64,000 nt of DNA from UJ101 sp965262705 (GCA_965262705.1 OZ253556.1:744001-808000); one strand, 5' to 3'; positions 25,680 to 35,242 are shown, numbered from the stretch's first letter. Notes: generated from the sequence alone by a model not told the origin. Numbers and translations: made by a program.

Positions 25680-26959
25680 AAGACCGTTGCAAGGTAATAA
25701 GATTAGATATAAAAGAAGTGGTACTAAACAGCTATTTTATCTAAAGATAGTATATTTATGGCATGAAAATATATCATCATCCTACTTTAGCTGATAGTAT
25801 TTGTGATTTACGCACAAGAAAGATAAAAAAGTCTTTTTTCACTCAGTTAAACCGTTTGTTAGACTGGGAAAAAATAAGTAAATAATAGATGACCCTTATA
25901 ATAAGGCGAAAAGTGCGACGGGCAGTCCGAGTGATGATGGGTTATTTAGGTTGCCGAGTTTGTCGAAGTATTATTCAAGATGTGTTTATTACAAACCGGG
26001 TATGGATTAAGCGGTGGAAGATAGGATAAATAACAGTCTTTCGTTCGGTTATTTTTGTGGATTGCATATCGACCAAGTCTCCCCTGACCCTAGTACTTTG
26101 AGTAGATTTAGAACATTGATGACGCAGGCGAATGCCTACGAGGGTCTATTTAAGGAGATCAACGGTCCATTAGAACGTCATCCAATCATCACCAAAAAAG
26201 GAGCGATAGTAGAGGCCAGTGTAATAGAGACGCCCTTAAAACCGAAAGGCAAGGTGAATGATAAGGTTACAGCGGATAACGGAGAGCAAAAAGAGGCTTT
26301 CGTAAAAAAAGAGGATAAGGTTAGTGTAGATAAACAAGCCTCTTGGTTAAAAAAACGAGGTAAGTATTATTATGGGGATAAAAAGCATTATGTTACCGAT
26401 GAGGAAGGTCTGGTACTTGGAGTAGTAAGCACGAAAGCAAGTGTAAACGAGGGGGAGCAATTTGCAGGAGGTTTTAGCGTCTGCAGACCTGCCATCGGGG
26501 GTTCCCTTAAAAGCGGATAAGGGCGATGAATCAGAGAAAAATGCGAGTTTGTTAAAGAGGAAAAAGCGAAAGAATCATCTACTGAAGAAAGCGAAAAGGG
26601 GAAAGCCATTAACGGATTATCAGAAGAAGTTCAATAAACGAATAGGGGAAACAAGCTTTAAAATAGAACGGACATTCGGAAGTATAAAGCGATGGTTTTC
26701 AGCCGGGGTGGCAAGATATAGGGGGATAGCAAAGATGTATACGCAAAACCTGATGGAGGCGATCGGGTATAATTTATATCGAAGTCCGGCGCTACTGGCG
26801 TCTAATCGTTAAAAATAGAGGAAAACAAGAGGATAAGCGATGATTTATAGTACATACACATGAGAAATAGTGAAAAACCTATCAATAAGTCAGTAGGTGA
26901 AAGAAAAAAACGAAAAAACAAAGATTATATAACCCATTCAAACTTTTTGCAATGGTCTT
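25680..26959 (+). mobile_element. Decayed IS5-family insertion sequence with MITE-like ends
   Basis: The terminal inverted repeats are AAGACCGTTGCAA at the left (25680) and, read inward from the right end (26959), AAGACCATTGCAAAAAG. This differs by one base over 13 bp, and the right end also matches the MITE end GAGACCGTTGCAAAAAG. The element encloses a broken IS5-family transposase. No exact target duplication is visible. It is the best candidate in the window for the source of the MITE termini. Confidence 0.8.
25763..26812 (+). pseudogene. IS5-family transposase, multiply broken
   Basis: The pieces in order are MKIYHHPTLADSICDLRTRK, which ends in stop codons near 25880; then MEDRINNSLSFGYFCG and DQVSPDPSTLSRFRTLM (from 26014); then KKRGKYYYGDKKHYVTDEEG; and, after a frameshift near 26460, VLASADLPSGVPLKADKG and the C-terminal IGETSFKIERTFGSIKRWFS, which leads into the usual NLMEAIGYNLYRSP end. 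This DDE enzyme with its IERTFGSIKRWF motif is typical of the IS5 family. A 23-26 bp copy of the nested module (ggttgccgagtttgtcgaag) interrupts the gene near 25950. It should not make active enzyme. Confidence 0.88.
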
Positions 26960-27076
26960 ATTTTCTAACATAACAGGAATATAAACTTAATAAATTATGA
27001 TATAAAAAAATACTTTTTACCTTTTCAAAAAGGGCGCTATACTATATCAAATTAAATGAAAAAAAATTATCAATTC

Positions 27077-27437
27077 ACGCAGCAAAATTTATCACTTGAT
27101 GAAAATATTTTTTTTAACTGACGCAGCAAAATTTATCACTTGATGAAAATATTTTTTTTAACTGACACAGCAAAATTTATCACTTGATGAAAATATTTTT
27201 TTTAACTGACGCAGCAAAACTTATCACTTGATGAAAATATTTTTTTTAACTGACGCAGCAAAATTTATCACTTGATAAAAATATTTTTTTTAACTGACGC
27301 AGCAAAATTTATCACTTGATGAAAATATTTTTTTTAACTGACGCAGCAAAATTTATCACTTAATAAAAATATTTTTTTTAACTGACGCAGCAAAACTTAT
27401 CACTTGATGAAAATATTTTTTTTAACTGACGCAGCAA
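27077..27437. repeat. Tandem array: eight 44-bp units plus a partial ninth
   Basis: Units begin at 27077, 27121, 27165, 27209, 27253, 27297, 27341 and 27385, with a partial unit at 27429. Each reads acgcagcaaaatttatcact, tgatgaaaatattttttttaactg with one or two changes (acac in unit 3, aaaactt in units 4 and 8, gataaaa in unit 5, aataaaa in unit 7). Each unit centres on the dyad TTTATCA-ct-TGATgAAA, which is perfect in unit 5 (TGATAAA). There are no unique spacers, so it is not a CRISPR. 44 is not a multiple of 3, and stops occur in all frames. It lies between the IS element and a MITE. Confidence 0.93.
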
Positions 27438-27483
27438 ATTAATGCGCATTTGAGTGCTGAATGGTTATCTTTATTCAAGATAT

Positions 27484-27648
27484 GAGACCGTTGCAAAAAG
27501 CACGCTAACAAAAAAATGTAACGCCCGATAAAAATTAAACACCAGAGCAACCTTTTGGGTGTGGAGGATTTTAATTCTTTGAGAAGGGCGCCGTTTGAAG
27601 TGAGATGCTTTCTTTTTCATACTTTTTTATGTGTTTTGCAACGGTCCC
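27484..27648 (-). repeat. Long MITE copy (165 bp)
   Basis: GAGACCGTTGCAAAAAGC at the left, gttttgcaacggtccc at the right, standard interior. No exact target duplication. It ends about 22 bp before the DUF6495 gene, so it may influence its leader. Confidence 0.88.
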
Positions 27649-27669
27649 TAATTATAATTAAAGAAATAA

Positions 27670-28134
27670 ATGAAATATAGACGATTATCAGGAAAACAAT
27701 TAGAGGCATTACATGAAGATTTTTCAAAATTTTTAGTTTTACGAAAAATTAATATAGAAGAGTGGGAAAATTTAAAACGAACTCATCCCGAAGCAGCAGA
27801 GCAGGAAATAAATGCATTTAGTGACAGGGTTTGGGAAAATATATTACAAAAAGTACGTTATTTAGAACATATATCGCCTCATACAATCAACCTGTTTAAA
27901 TGTAATAAAACAGATGTTGAGCGAGTTGTCATTCAATCAGAGGTTAAGAACTTTTCTTCTAAAGAGAATATAGAATGGATTTTAAATAATTTGCATAGTA
28001 ATACGCTTAAAATTATGCGAGGAGCCAGAAATTATACCCAACAACGTAACACTGAGCTTTTTAATTTGATTGAAAAAGGAGCCGAATTTTCAAAAGGAGA
28101 ATTATTTGAGTTGATAAGTATAAGTCAAAAATAA
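27670..28134 (+). CDS. DUF6495-type protein upstream of dprA
   Basis: 154 aa, soluble, no signal. MKYRRLSGKQLEALHEDFSK, AEQEINAFSDRVWENILQKV and YLEHISPHTINLF match a conserved Flavobacteriia family (DUF6495 as I recall it) found just before dprA. Its function is not known. The gap to dprA is 18 bp, so they are probably cotranscribed. Confidence 0.7.
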   Translation: MKYRRLSGKQLEALHEDFSKFLVLRKINIEEWENLKRTHPEAAEQEINAFSDRVWENILQKVRYLEHISPHTINLFKCNKTDVERVVIQSEVKNFSSKENIEWILNNLHSNTLKIMRGARNYTQQRNTELFNLIEKGAEFSKGELFELISISQK

Positions 28135-28152
28135 TAAGTTTATTGAGCATTA

Positions 28153-29259
28153 ATGAATAGAACCGATCCTTTTTATACATTGGCTTTATCTTATATCAAT
28201 GGAATTGGAAGTATATCATCGCAGAAGCTTATTAAGCACTTAGGAAGTGCTATTTCAGTTTTTGAGTCAACAGAAGATGAGTTGCTTCGGGTCCCTGATA
28301 TTGGAAATTATCTGGTTCGCCAAATAAGAAAAGAAAAAAATAAGGCTTTTGAGATTGCGGAGAAAGAACTTCGTTTTGCAGAACAGAACAATATAAAAGT
28401 AATAAATTACCAGGATAATGAGTATCCTAAGGAACTAAAACATTGTCCTGATGCCCCTTTAATTCTCTTTGCAAAAGGGGAAGGTCATTTAAAATATGAT
28501 AAAGCTGTCAGCATCGTTGGCACCCGAAATATGACTCCGTATGGAAAAGGGTTTATTCAATCTTTAATTCAAGACCTGAAGGCGTATAATCCGGTTATTA
28601 TAAGTGGTTTGGCGTTAGGTTGTGATGCGGCGGCACATACTTTTGCCTTGAAAAACGGACTACAGACCTTTGGCATTTTAGCACACGGATTGAATCAAAT
28701 TTACCCTCCACAGCATAAAAAAATGGCAGAATCTGTTATGGAAAGAGGAGGGATACTTACTGAATTTTCAAGTTTTCATAAGCCGATAAGAGAGAATTTT
28801 TTGAAAAGGAATCGAATCATAGCGGGAATGAGCCATGCAACTATCGTAGTAGAATCAGCTCGAAAAGGAGGTGCAATAACAACCGCTCATGCGGCTTTTG
28901 ATTATAACAGGGAGGTTATGGCGCTTCCAGGAAGAGCGGATGATGCTTTTAGCGAAGGATGTAATCATCTGATTAAAAGTAATGTAGCCGCTTTAATCAC
29001 CTCAGCAGAAGATATTGTGCAGTTATTGGGCTGGGAAGAAAAAAAAGTGAATAAGGAAATTCAAAAGCAATTATTTGTTCATCTGAGCACTTTAGAAAAG
29101 ATAATTTACGATTATTTGAAAGAGCATCGCCCACAAAATGCAAACCAGTTGGCGGTAGCGTTGAATATTCCAATTTCTAAGCTTTCGGTAGAATTGTTGA
29201 ACATGGAACTCAAAGGGGTAGTAAAAACATCATCGGGAAGGATGTATGATTTATGCTAA
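28153..29259 (+). CDS. dprA: DNA-processing protein DprA
   Basis: 368 aa. It loads RecA on incoming single-stranded DNA during natural transformation. An N-terminal helix-hairpin-helix (SYINGIGSISSQKLIKHLGS) is followed by the Rossmann-like DprA core: VSIVGTRNMTPYGKGFIQSL, IISGLALGCDAAAHTFALKN, TFGILAHGLNQIYPPQHKKM, RNRIIAGMSHATIVVESARK and ALPGRADDAFSEGCNHLIKS. A winged-helix tail (about 300-368) is present, as in most bacterial DprA. It suggests that this organism retains at least part of a competence system. Confidence 0.96.
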   Translation: MNRTDPFYTLALSYINGIGSISSQKLIKHLGSAISVFESTEDELLRVPDIGNYLVRQIRKEKNKAFEIAEKELRFAEQNNIKVINYQDNEYPKELKHCPDAPLILFAKGEGHLKYDKAVSIVGTRNMTPYGKGFIQSLIQDLKAYNPVIISGLALGCDAAAHTFALKNGLQTFGILAHGLNQIYPPQHKKMAESVMERGGILTEFSSFHKPIRENFLKRNRIIAGMSHATIVVESARKGGAITTAHAAFDYNREVMALPGRADDAFSEGCNHLIKSNVAALITSAEDIVQLLGWEEKKVNKEIQKQLFVHLSTLEKIIYDYLKEHRPQNANQLAVALNIPISKLSVELLNMELKGVVKTSSGRMYDLC

Positions 29260-29326
29260 AAGGTGTTTAAATAGCACAAAAACTTTGTACAACAGTCTCG
29301 ATTTTCATGTCATCAAAAGATAAATT

Positions 29327-29512
29327 GAGACCGTTGCACAAAGCACGCTAACAAAAAATGCTTGTATTGAGCCTGTCGAAATGCAACGCCCAATAAAAAT
29401 TAAATACCGGAGCAACCTTTTGGTTGTGAAAATTTTAATTTTTTGAGAAGGAAGCAACTTGAAGTTAGATGCTTTCTTTTTCATACTTTTTTATGTGTTC
29501 TGCAAAGGTCTC
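29327..29512 (-). repeat. Long MITE copy with AAATT target duplication and nested module
   Basis: GAGACCGTTGCACAAAGC at the left, gttctgcaaaggtctc at the right, flanked by AAATT on both sides (29322-29326 and 29513-29517). A tgcttgtattgagcctgtcg module lies near the left end. Confidence 0.93.
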
Positions 29513-29632
29513 AAATTTTATTTATAATATTAATCAATTTAATTATAAAAGTTTCTATAATAAACCAAAATAAACTAAAATATTTTTTATTATACCCTTG
29601 TGTTATTCTTTTGCAGTAAAAATAAACAAGAT

Positions 29633-31240
29633 ATGTGTGGAATATTAGGAATTATAAGAAAGTCAAAAGAATCCCTTTCTATTGAAAAAATAAAACAAAT
29701 ATCTTCTACGATGAACCATCGAGGGCCTGATGAGCACGATTTTCATATAGGCAAAAAAGGATGGGTATTAACACATGAACGACTTTCTATCATTGACTTA
29801 CATACCGGTAAACAACCCATAAAAGGTACTGAGGAGGCTTATGTTGTTCATAACGGAGAGATTTACAACCATCGGACTTTAAGAGAAAATGAGTTAAAAA
29901 GACATTTTTTTCATACCACTTGCGATAGTGAAGTAATTGTCCATTTATATGAAGAATACGGCTATGATTTTTGTAATAAGCTAGATGGCGTTTTTGCTTT
30001 TATTATAATGGATAAAGAAAAATTTATGGCTGCCCGAGATCCCATAGGCATAAAACCGCTATATTACGGCAGCCTGGCAGATGGCTCTTTATGTTTTGCC
30101 TCGGAGATGAAAGCAATAACGATCATTTGCCGGGACGTTAAAGCCTTCCCTCCCGGACATTATTACACGGCAGAAACTGGATTTGTAAAATATTTTCACC
30201 CTAAGTGGATCCAGCCTGAAAACTGCCATAAAGTTCTTGATTTAAAATTGCTGCGTGAAACGCTTATCAAAGCGACTGAAAAGCGATTGATGAGTGATGT
30301 GCCGCTTGGTGTATTATTATCAGGAGGATTAGATTCTTCGCTAACCTCTGCCATTGCAGCAAGACTGATGAAAGCAAGAGGCCAAAAATTACATTCGTTT
30401 TCTATTGGATTGGATGAAAATTCACCCGACTTAATAGCGGCTAAAAAAGTAGCCGATTTTTTAGGAACCACTCATCATAACGTTCATTTCACTGTAGAGG
30501 AGGGGCTGGCGATAATCAACAAATTAATTTGGCATTTAGAAACTTACGATGTTACTTCTGTTCGTGCTTCTACCCCGATGTATTTCTTGTCAAAATATAT
30601 CAAAAATATGGGTATAAAAGTAGTATTATCAGGAGAAGGAGCAGATGAAATTTTTGGAGGATACTTGTATTTTTATCATGCACCTGATTTAGACTCGTTT
30701 CAAAAAGAAACCATTCGCCGGGTAAATTTATTATCTACTGCCGATTGCCTGCGAGCGGATAAATCAACGATGGCAAACGGATTAGAAACACGGGTGCCTT
30801 TTTTAGATAAAGATTTTCTAACGGTTGCCATGCAAATCGATCCAAAATATAAAAAGCCCGTTCAAGGCTTACAAATTGAAAAGCAAATTCTAAGAGAAGC
30901 CTTTGGCGAGGATGAAAATCCATGGTTACCGAAAGAAATTTTATGGCGGCAAAAAGAGCAGTTTAGCGACGGGGTCGGCTATCAATGGATTGATAAGTTG
31001 ATTTCACATTGTGCTGATCAGGTTTCAGATGAGCAAATGGAAAAAGCAGCGGTTTTATTTCCTTATAATACTCCGGAAACGAAAGAAGCTTTTTATATGC
31101 GTAGCATTTTTGAGCAGCATTTTCCGGGCGAAGCGGCCGCTAAAACCGTTGTAAAATGGATTCCAAAATGGCAGGAAAATACAGACCCTTCGGGAAGAGC
31201 GAATACGGTGCATGAACAACCCCTTCAAAAGGTGAATTAA
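29633..31240 (+). CDS. asnB: Asparagine synthase (glutamine-hydrolysing)
   Basis: 535 aa. It makes asparagine from aspartate, ATP and glutamine. I place the start at 29633 (MCGILGIIRKS) because Cys2 is the glutaminase nucleophile and must be exposed. The longer frame from 29600 would bury it. Glutaminase motifs: MNHRGPDEHDF, VVHNGEIYNHRTLR. Synthetase P-loop: VPLGVLLSGGLDSSLTSAIA. Other motifs: STPMYFLSKYIK, VVLSGEGADEIFGGYLYF and ETRVPFLDKDF. It is flanked by MITEs, one ending about 120 bp before the start and one beginning 13 bp after the stop. Confidence 0.96.
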   Translation: MCGILGIIRKSKESLSIEKIKQISSTMNHRGPDEHDFHIGKKGWVLTHERLSIIDLHTGKQPIKGTEEAYVVHNGEIYNHRTLRENELKRHFFHTTCDSEVIVHLYEEYGYDFCNKLDGVFAFIIMDKEKFMAARDPIGIKPLYYGSLADGSLCFASEMKAITIICRDVKAFPPGHYYTAETGFVKYFHPKWIQPENCHKVLDLKLLRETLIKATEKRLMSDVPLGVLLSGGLDSSLTSAIAARLMKARGQKLHSFSIGLDENSPDLIAAKKVADFLGTTHHNVHFTVEEGLAIINKLIWHLETYDVTSVRASTPMYFLSKYIKNMGIKVVLSGEGADEIFGGYLYFYHAPDLDSFQKETIRRVNLLSTADCLRADKSTMANGLETRVPFLDKDFLTVAMQIDPKYKKPVQGLQIEKQILREAFGEDENPWLPKEILWRQKEQFSDGVGYQWIDKLISHCADQVSDEQMEKAAVLFPYNTPETKEAFYMRSIFEQHFPGEAAAKTVVKWIPKWQENTDPSGRANTVHEQPLQKVN

Positions 31241-31253
31241 TTAATAAAAATGT

Positions 31254-31485
31254 GAGACCGTTGCAGAATATAAAAAAGGATTAAAAAGGAAGCATCTAAC
31301 TTCAAACTGCTTCCTTACTTCGACAGGTTCAGTAACCATCTCAAAAAAATTAAAATTTTCACAACCAAAAGGTTGCTCCGGTATTTAATTTTTATCGGGC
31401 GTTGCATTTCGACAGGTGGTTACTGAGCCTGTCGAAGTGCTCAATACAAGCATTTTTTTGTTAGCGTGCTTTTTTCAACGTTCTC
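31254..31485 (+). repeat. Long MITE copy with AATGT target duplication and two nested modules
   Basis: GAGACCGTTGCAGAATAT at the left, gtgcttttttcaacgttctc at the right, flanked by AATGT on both sides (31249-31253 and 31486-31490). One module (acttcgacaggttcagtaac) sits at the ccttcc/tctcaaa junction, and a second, longer one (tcgacaggtggttactgagc) near the right end. Confidence 0.93.
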
Positions 31486-31490
31486 AATGT

Positions 31491-31543
31491 GAGGTAGTTG
31501 CAAAAAGCACTTTAGCCAATGCCACACTTTTTGAAAAGGTCTC
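31491..31543 (-). repeat. Short MITE derivative
   Basis: gaggtagttgcaaaaagcac, tttagccaatgccacacttt, ttgaaaaggtctc, immediately after the preceding copy and 12 bp before the ribD stop codon. Confidence 0.6.
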
Positions 31544-31555
31544 ATATTGTGTTTT

Positions 31556-32608
31556 TTAATGCCTTGAAAGGGAATTGTTTTGATAAAGCGTAACAGAATC
31601 ATCCTGTATGATTTGAGTAGACATTTTTTTATAATTCCTTAAAATAGGTGACGGCAATCCATTGCTAAAATATTTATTTCCGGTAAATACTCTCGCTTCA
31701 TCCCACAGATTACTATTGATAAAAGACTGAAGGGTTTGTCGGCCGCCTTCAATTAGGATAGATTGTATGCCATGCTGATATAAAATATCACAAATTTTAT
31801 AGGGTACATTTTCAAAATCTATTTTAATAAATCGAAGGCTTCCCTCTTTTCGATCAATATTTTCATTGAGAAAAAAGGTGGGCTGAGTTTTATCGTAAAG
31901 ATGAAAGTGCTTAGGAATCTCCAATTGGCGGTCAATAACAATTCGGATAGGATTTTTTCCTTTTTGTAATCTTACGCTTAATTTTGGGTTATCATTCAAA
32001 GCTGTTTTTTTTCCTATTAGAATCGCCTGCTCTTCACTTCTCCATCGATGAACTCGTTGTCTTGAAAGCAGGTTAGTAATCACATGTTGTTCGGGGGTCT
32101 TGCTATCCCTGGGTTTATCAATGTAACCATCTATGGTTTTTGCCCATTTTAATATAATATAGGGGCGTTTTTTTTCATGAAAAGTAAAAAACCGGCGATT
32201 AAGATGCCAGCAGTCTGGCGCTAACTTTGATAGAATAACCTCACAGCCTGCATTTTTAAGTTTACTTATGCCCAGCCCATTTACTTTAGCAAAAATATCC
32301 TGAATGCCAATAACAACCTTTGGAATTTTATGTCGAATAATCAAGTCAGCGCAAGGCGGTGTTTTTCCATGATGCGCACAGGGTTCTAAGGAAACATAAA
32401 GGGTCGATTTTTTCAAAAGAGAAAGGTCCTTTACACTTTTAATCGCTTTGGGTTCTGCATGTGCCTTTCCTGCTTTTTGATGCCAGCCTTCACCGATGAT
32501 TTGGTCCTTATAAACGATTAATGCCCCCACCATTGGGTTAGGATACGTTTGCCCTGATCCGTTTTTTGCCAGCTGAACGCACCTTTTTATATAGTCATCA
32601 TGATTCAT
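31556..32608 (-). CDS. ribD: Bifunctional riboflavin deaminase-reductase RibD
   Basis: 350 aa. It catalyses deamination of the GTP-derived pyrimidine and NADPH reduction of its ribose, the second and third steps of riboflavin synthesis. The N-terminal deaminase has the zinc site HAE (His50, Glu52) and EPCAHHGKTPPCADLI (Cys77, Cys86). The reductase half starts at about 145 with RPYIILKWAKTIDGYIDKP and includes NPIRIVIDRQLEIP and QSILIEGGRQTLQSFINSNL. No FMN riboswitch is seen upstream, only a 52-bp MITE. Confidence 0.95.
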   Translation of the reverse strand: MNHDDYIKRCVQLAKNGSGQTYPNPMVGALIVYKDQIIGEGWHQKAGKAHAEPKAIKSVKDLSLLKKSTLYVSLEPCAHHGKTPPCADLIIRHKIPKVVIGIQDIFAKVNGLGISKLKNAGCEVILSKLAPDCWHLNRRFFTFHEKKRPYIILKWAKTIDGYIDKPRDSKTPEQHVITNLLSRQRVHRWRSEEQAILIGKKTALNDNPKLSVRLQKGKNPIRIVIDRQLEIPKHFHLYDKTQPTFFLNENIDRKEGSLRFIKIDFENVPYKICDILYQHGIQSILIEGGRQTLQSFINSNLWDEARVFTGNKYFSNGLPSPILRNYKKMSTQIIQDDSVTLYQNNSLSRH

Positions 32609-32633
32609 AATAATAGCGCGATTAATAAATTAA

Positions 32634-32685
32634 GAGACCGTTTCAAAAAGTACGCTAAACTTTTTATTTGTTCTGCAACGGGCTC
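32634..32685 (-). repeat. 52-bp MITE derivative with ATTAA target duplication
   Basis: gagaccgtttcaaaaagtac at the left and tgttctgcaacgggctc at the right, flanked by ATTAA on both sides (32629-32633 and 32686-32690). The interior is almost wholly deleted. Confidence 0.88.
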
Positions 32686-32698
32686 ATTAAATTCCTTT

Positions 32699-34435
32699 TT
32701 AGGCAAACTGTGCATCATACAATTTTTTATAGTAACCTTTCTCGTTTTTTAAAAGTATCTCATGTTTCCCAATCTCCTTTATAGTGCCTTGTTCCAGCAC
32801 AATGATTTTATCTGCATTTTCTATCGTAGATAATCGATGAGCAATTACCATAGCTGTTCTGTTTTTTGTTAATTTTTTAGTTGCCCGCTGAATGAGCTGT
32901 TCCGAATAATTATCAATAGAGGAAGTTGCCTCATCCAGTATTAAAACATCGGGGTTATAAACCATTGCGCGTAGAAAAGAAATTAGCTGCCGTTGCCCAA
33001 CCGAAAGCGAAGCACCTCGTTCTTTTACCTGATAATCATACTCGCCGGGCAGGTTTTTGATAAAATCATGTAGTTTAATATCTTTAGAGGCACTGATAAC
33101 TTCTTCTTTTGTAATATCCTCATTACCTAAAGTTATATTATTAAAAATAGAGTCGTTAAATAGAAAAACGTCCTGCAAAACTACGGCTATTTTTTTTCTA
33201 AGTGTTTGCAAAGGAATATCTTTTATATTGATGTTATCAATTTGTATTTTTCCTGAATCAATATCAAAAAACCGAGTTAATAAATTGACAATGGTAGATT
33301 TACCTGCGCCTGTAGCCCCTACAATAGCGATTGTCTCTCCAGCTTTTACCTCAAAAGAAATGCTCTGTAATACTTTTTCTCCCTTTTCGTAAGAAAAATG
33401 AACTTTCTCAAACCGGATATCTCCTTTAATTTTATTTAAAACGGTAGTGCCGTGGTCGGGAATATTGTCCTGTGTATCCATTAAGTTCAATACCCGTTCA
33501 GCACTGACTAAACCTCGCTGCATATTATTAAAACGGTCAGCGATTTGTCGCATCGGGCCAAAAAGCAGGCGGACATATAGAATGAAAGCGACTATCTCTC
33601 CTGGATTTACCTTAAGATGATGCAACGAGGCATATCCCCCATAAAGTATGATTAATCCGATGGTAATCGAGGAAATGACTTCAGTTACTGGAAAAAAAAT
33701 GGCAAAGTAGAACACTGTACGAATATGAGCAGCATTTAGTTCAGCATTAACTTTTTTAAACTTTTCAAACTCGGCTTTTTCCCGATTAAAAATTTGTACG
33801 ATTTTCATTCCGCTTAGACGTTCTTGTACGAAACTGTTTAGCTTTGCAGTAAAGGTTCGCTCATTTTTAAACGTTTTTTTTATGGATTTCTGAAAATAAC
33901 GCGTGATTACAATCATCACCGGGATGATCAGAAAAACAATCACGGCAACCTGCCAATTTATACTGAACATCATAAAAATAATAAATCCAATTTTTAGAAT
34001 TTCTCCGAAAATATATAATCCTCCATCGCTGAAGACGGTAGATATCGTTTCGATATCAGATACTGCTCGAGTTAATAAAACGCCATTAGGGGTGGAATTA
34101 AAAAATTTTAATTTTCGATAAATTATTTTTTTAAAAAGGTCATTGCGAATATCCCGAATAATATTCTGTGCGAAAGTATTTGCCATCATAATAAAAGCAA
34201 ATCGAGTGATAAATTCTATTAGAATTACTAACGTAATGATATAAATGCTATGTAAGATAAGTGTAGTGTCCTTAGAAGGGATATCAATATCAATCACGTT
34301 ACTAATAAGTTTAGGACGATAAGCAGCTGCATAAGAGGTAACCAAAGCAACTAAGACAGTAAAAATAAACAGCCGCTTGTATAGAAGCGGGTAAGGAAGT
34401 AGTTTTTTAAGGATATTTGATTTTATATTAGCCAT
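32699..34435 (-). CDS. ABC half-transporter, MsbA-like exporter
   Basis: 578 aa with six transmembrane helices (about 20-330) followed by the ATPase: Walker A VGATGAGKSTIVNLLTR, Q-loop IAVVLQDVFLFN, signature ASLSVGQRQLISFLRA (LSVGQ in place of LSGGQ), Walker B DVLILDEATSSID and switch IAHRLSTI. Such half-transporters work as homodimers and export lipids, peptides or drugs. The substrate is not evident. It overlaps truA by 8 bp, a typical Flavobacteriia pair. Confidence 0.9.
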   Translation of the reverse strand: MANIKSNILKKLLPYPLLYKRLFIFTVLVALVTSYAAAYRPKLISNVIDIDIPSKDTTLILHSIYIITLVILIEFITRFAFIMMANTFAQNIIRDIRNDLFKKIIYRKLKFFNSTPNGVLLTRAVSDIETISTVFSDGGLYIFGEILKIGFIIFMMFSINWQVAVIVFLIIPVMIVITRYFQKSIKKTFKNERTFTAKLNSFVQERLSGMKIVQIFNREKAEFEKFKKVNAELNAAHIRTVFYFAIFFPVTEVISSITIGLIILYGGYASLHHLKVNPGEIVAFILYVRLLFGPMRQIADRFNNMQRGLVSAERVLNLMDTQDNIPDHGTTVLNKIKGDIRFEKVHFSYEKGEKVLQSISFEVKAGETIAIVGATGAGKSTIVNLLTRFFDIDSGKIQIDNINIKDIPLQTLRKKIAVVLQDVFLFNDSIFNNITLGNEDITKEEVISASKDIKLHDFIKNLPGEYDYQVKERGASLSVGQRQLISFLRAMVYNPDVLILDEATSSIDNYSEQLIQRATKKLTKNRTAMVIAHRLSTIENADKIIVLEQGTIKEIGKHEILLKNEKGYYKKLYDAQFA

Positions 34436-35177
34436 TAAACAGATGTGTAGGATAGTTAATTTCTTTTAAAAAAAGCCCACATGCAGGCGCAGAGGCTCCT
34501 GCAACCTTTCGATCTTTTTTTTCGATGATTTGCTTAAAATCGCTAATACTTTTTTCCCCTTTTCCAAGTTCGATTAAAGTCCCTACAATGGCTCGTACCA
34601 TATTGCGTAAAAATCGGTCGGCAGTAATTTCAAAGCACCATAAATCAACTGCAATACAACGCCATTGAACTTGCATAATACGGCAATTATTTGTCTTTAC
34701 CTCAGTATGCAATTTTGCAAAACTGGTAAAATCAATAAATTCAGGCAGGACTTGTGCTGCTTTTTTCATCTTTTCCATATCCAATTTTATGTTGAAAAAT
34801 TGCCAACTTGAGTTCCTGTAAAAAGGATTCTTTCTTAGAGAGATATAATATTCGTATCGGCGGCTAATGGCATCAAAGCGGGCATGTGCCTGTGGATTTA
34901 CGCTAAAAATATCATAAATAGCAATATCCCTCGGTAGAAAACTATTAATACGAAGGATTAATTGCTTATCAACCAATTTATTATAATCAAAATGGGCGAC
35001 CATTTGTTTAGCATGTACGCCAGCATCTGTACGCCCTGCGCCGGTGATCGTAATTTTATCAGAGAGTAAAACAGATAGACAATTCTCTATGGTTTCTTGA
35101 ATCGTAGAAGCATTGGGCTGTTTTTGCCAACCGTGATAGTTTGTTCCATCATAGGCTAATACTAAAAAATATCTCAA
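34428..35177 (-). CDS. truA: tRNA pseudouridine(38-40) synthase TruA
   Basis: 249 aa. It isomerises uridines 38-40 in the anticodon arm. YFLVLAYDGTNYHGWQKQPN opens the protein, the catalytic aspartate is Asp51 in AGRTDAGVHA, then RFDAISRRYEYYI, FTSFAKLHTEVKTNNCRI and FLRNMVRAIVGTLIELG. Its promoter box (TACATTTG, 35192-35199) is 15 bp upstream, so the leader is short. It is translationally coupled to the ABC transporter. Confidence 0.96.
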   Translation of the reverse strand: MRYFLVLAYDGTNYHGWQKQPNASTIQETIENCLSVLLSDKITITGAGRTDAGVHAKQMVAHFDYNKLVDKQLILRINSFLPRDIAIYDIFSVNPQAHARFDAISRRYEYYISLRKNPFYRNSSWQFFNIKLDMEKMKKAAQVLPEFIDFTSFAKLHTEVKTNNCRIMQVQWRCIAVDLWCFEITADRFLRNMVRAIVGTLIELGKGEKSISDFKQIIEKKDRKVAGASAPACGLFLKEINYPTHLFNG

Positions 35178-35191
35178 TCTGGTTTTTCAGG

Positions 35192-35199
35192 CAAATGTA
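35192..35199 (-). promoter_or_regulatory. -7 promoter box TACATTTG for truA
   Basis: Plus-strand caaatgta reads TACATTTG on the minus strand, 15 bp before the truA start. Confidence 0.5.
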
Positions 35200-35242
35200 A
35201 TAAGATTTGAGGACCTTTACAAAGGCGCTTAATAATGAATTT

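Noticed and set aside
27077..27437. CRISPR array
   Set aside because: The 44-bp units follow each other with no unique spacers and no cas genes are present in the window.
29600..29632. Longer asparagine synthase start
   Set aside because: The glutaminase needs Cys at position 2, which is met only by the ATG at 29633.
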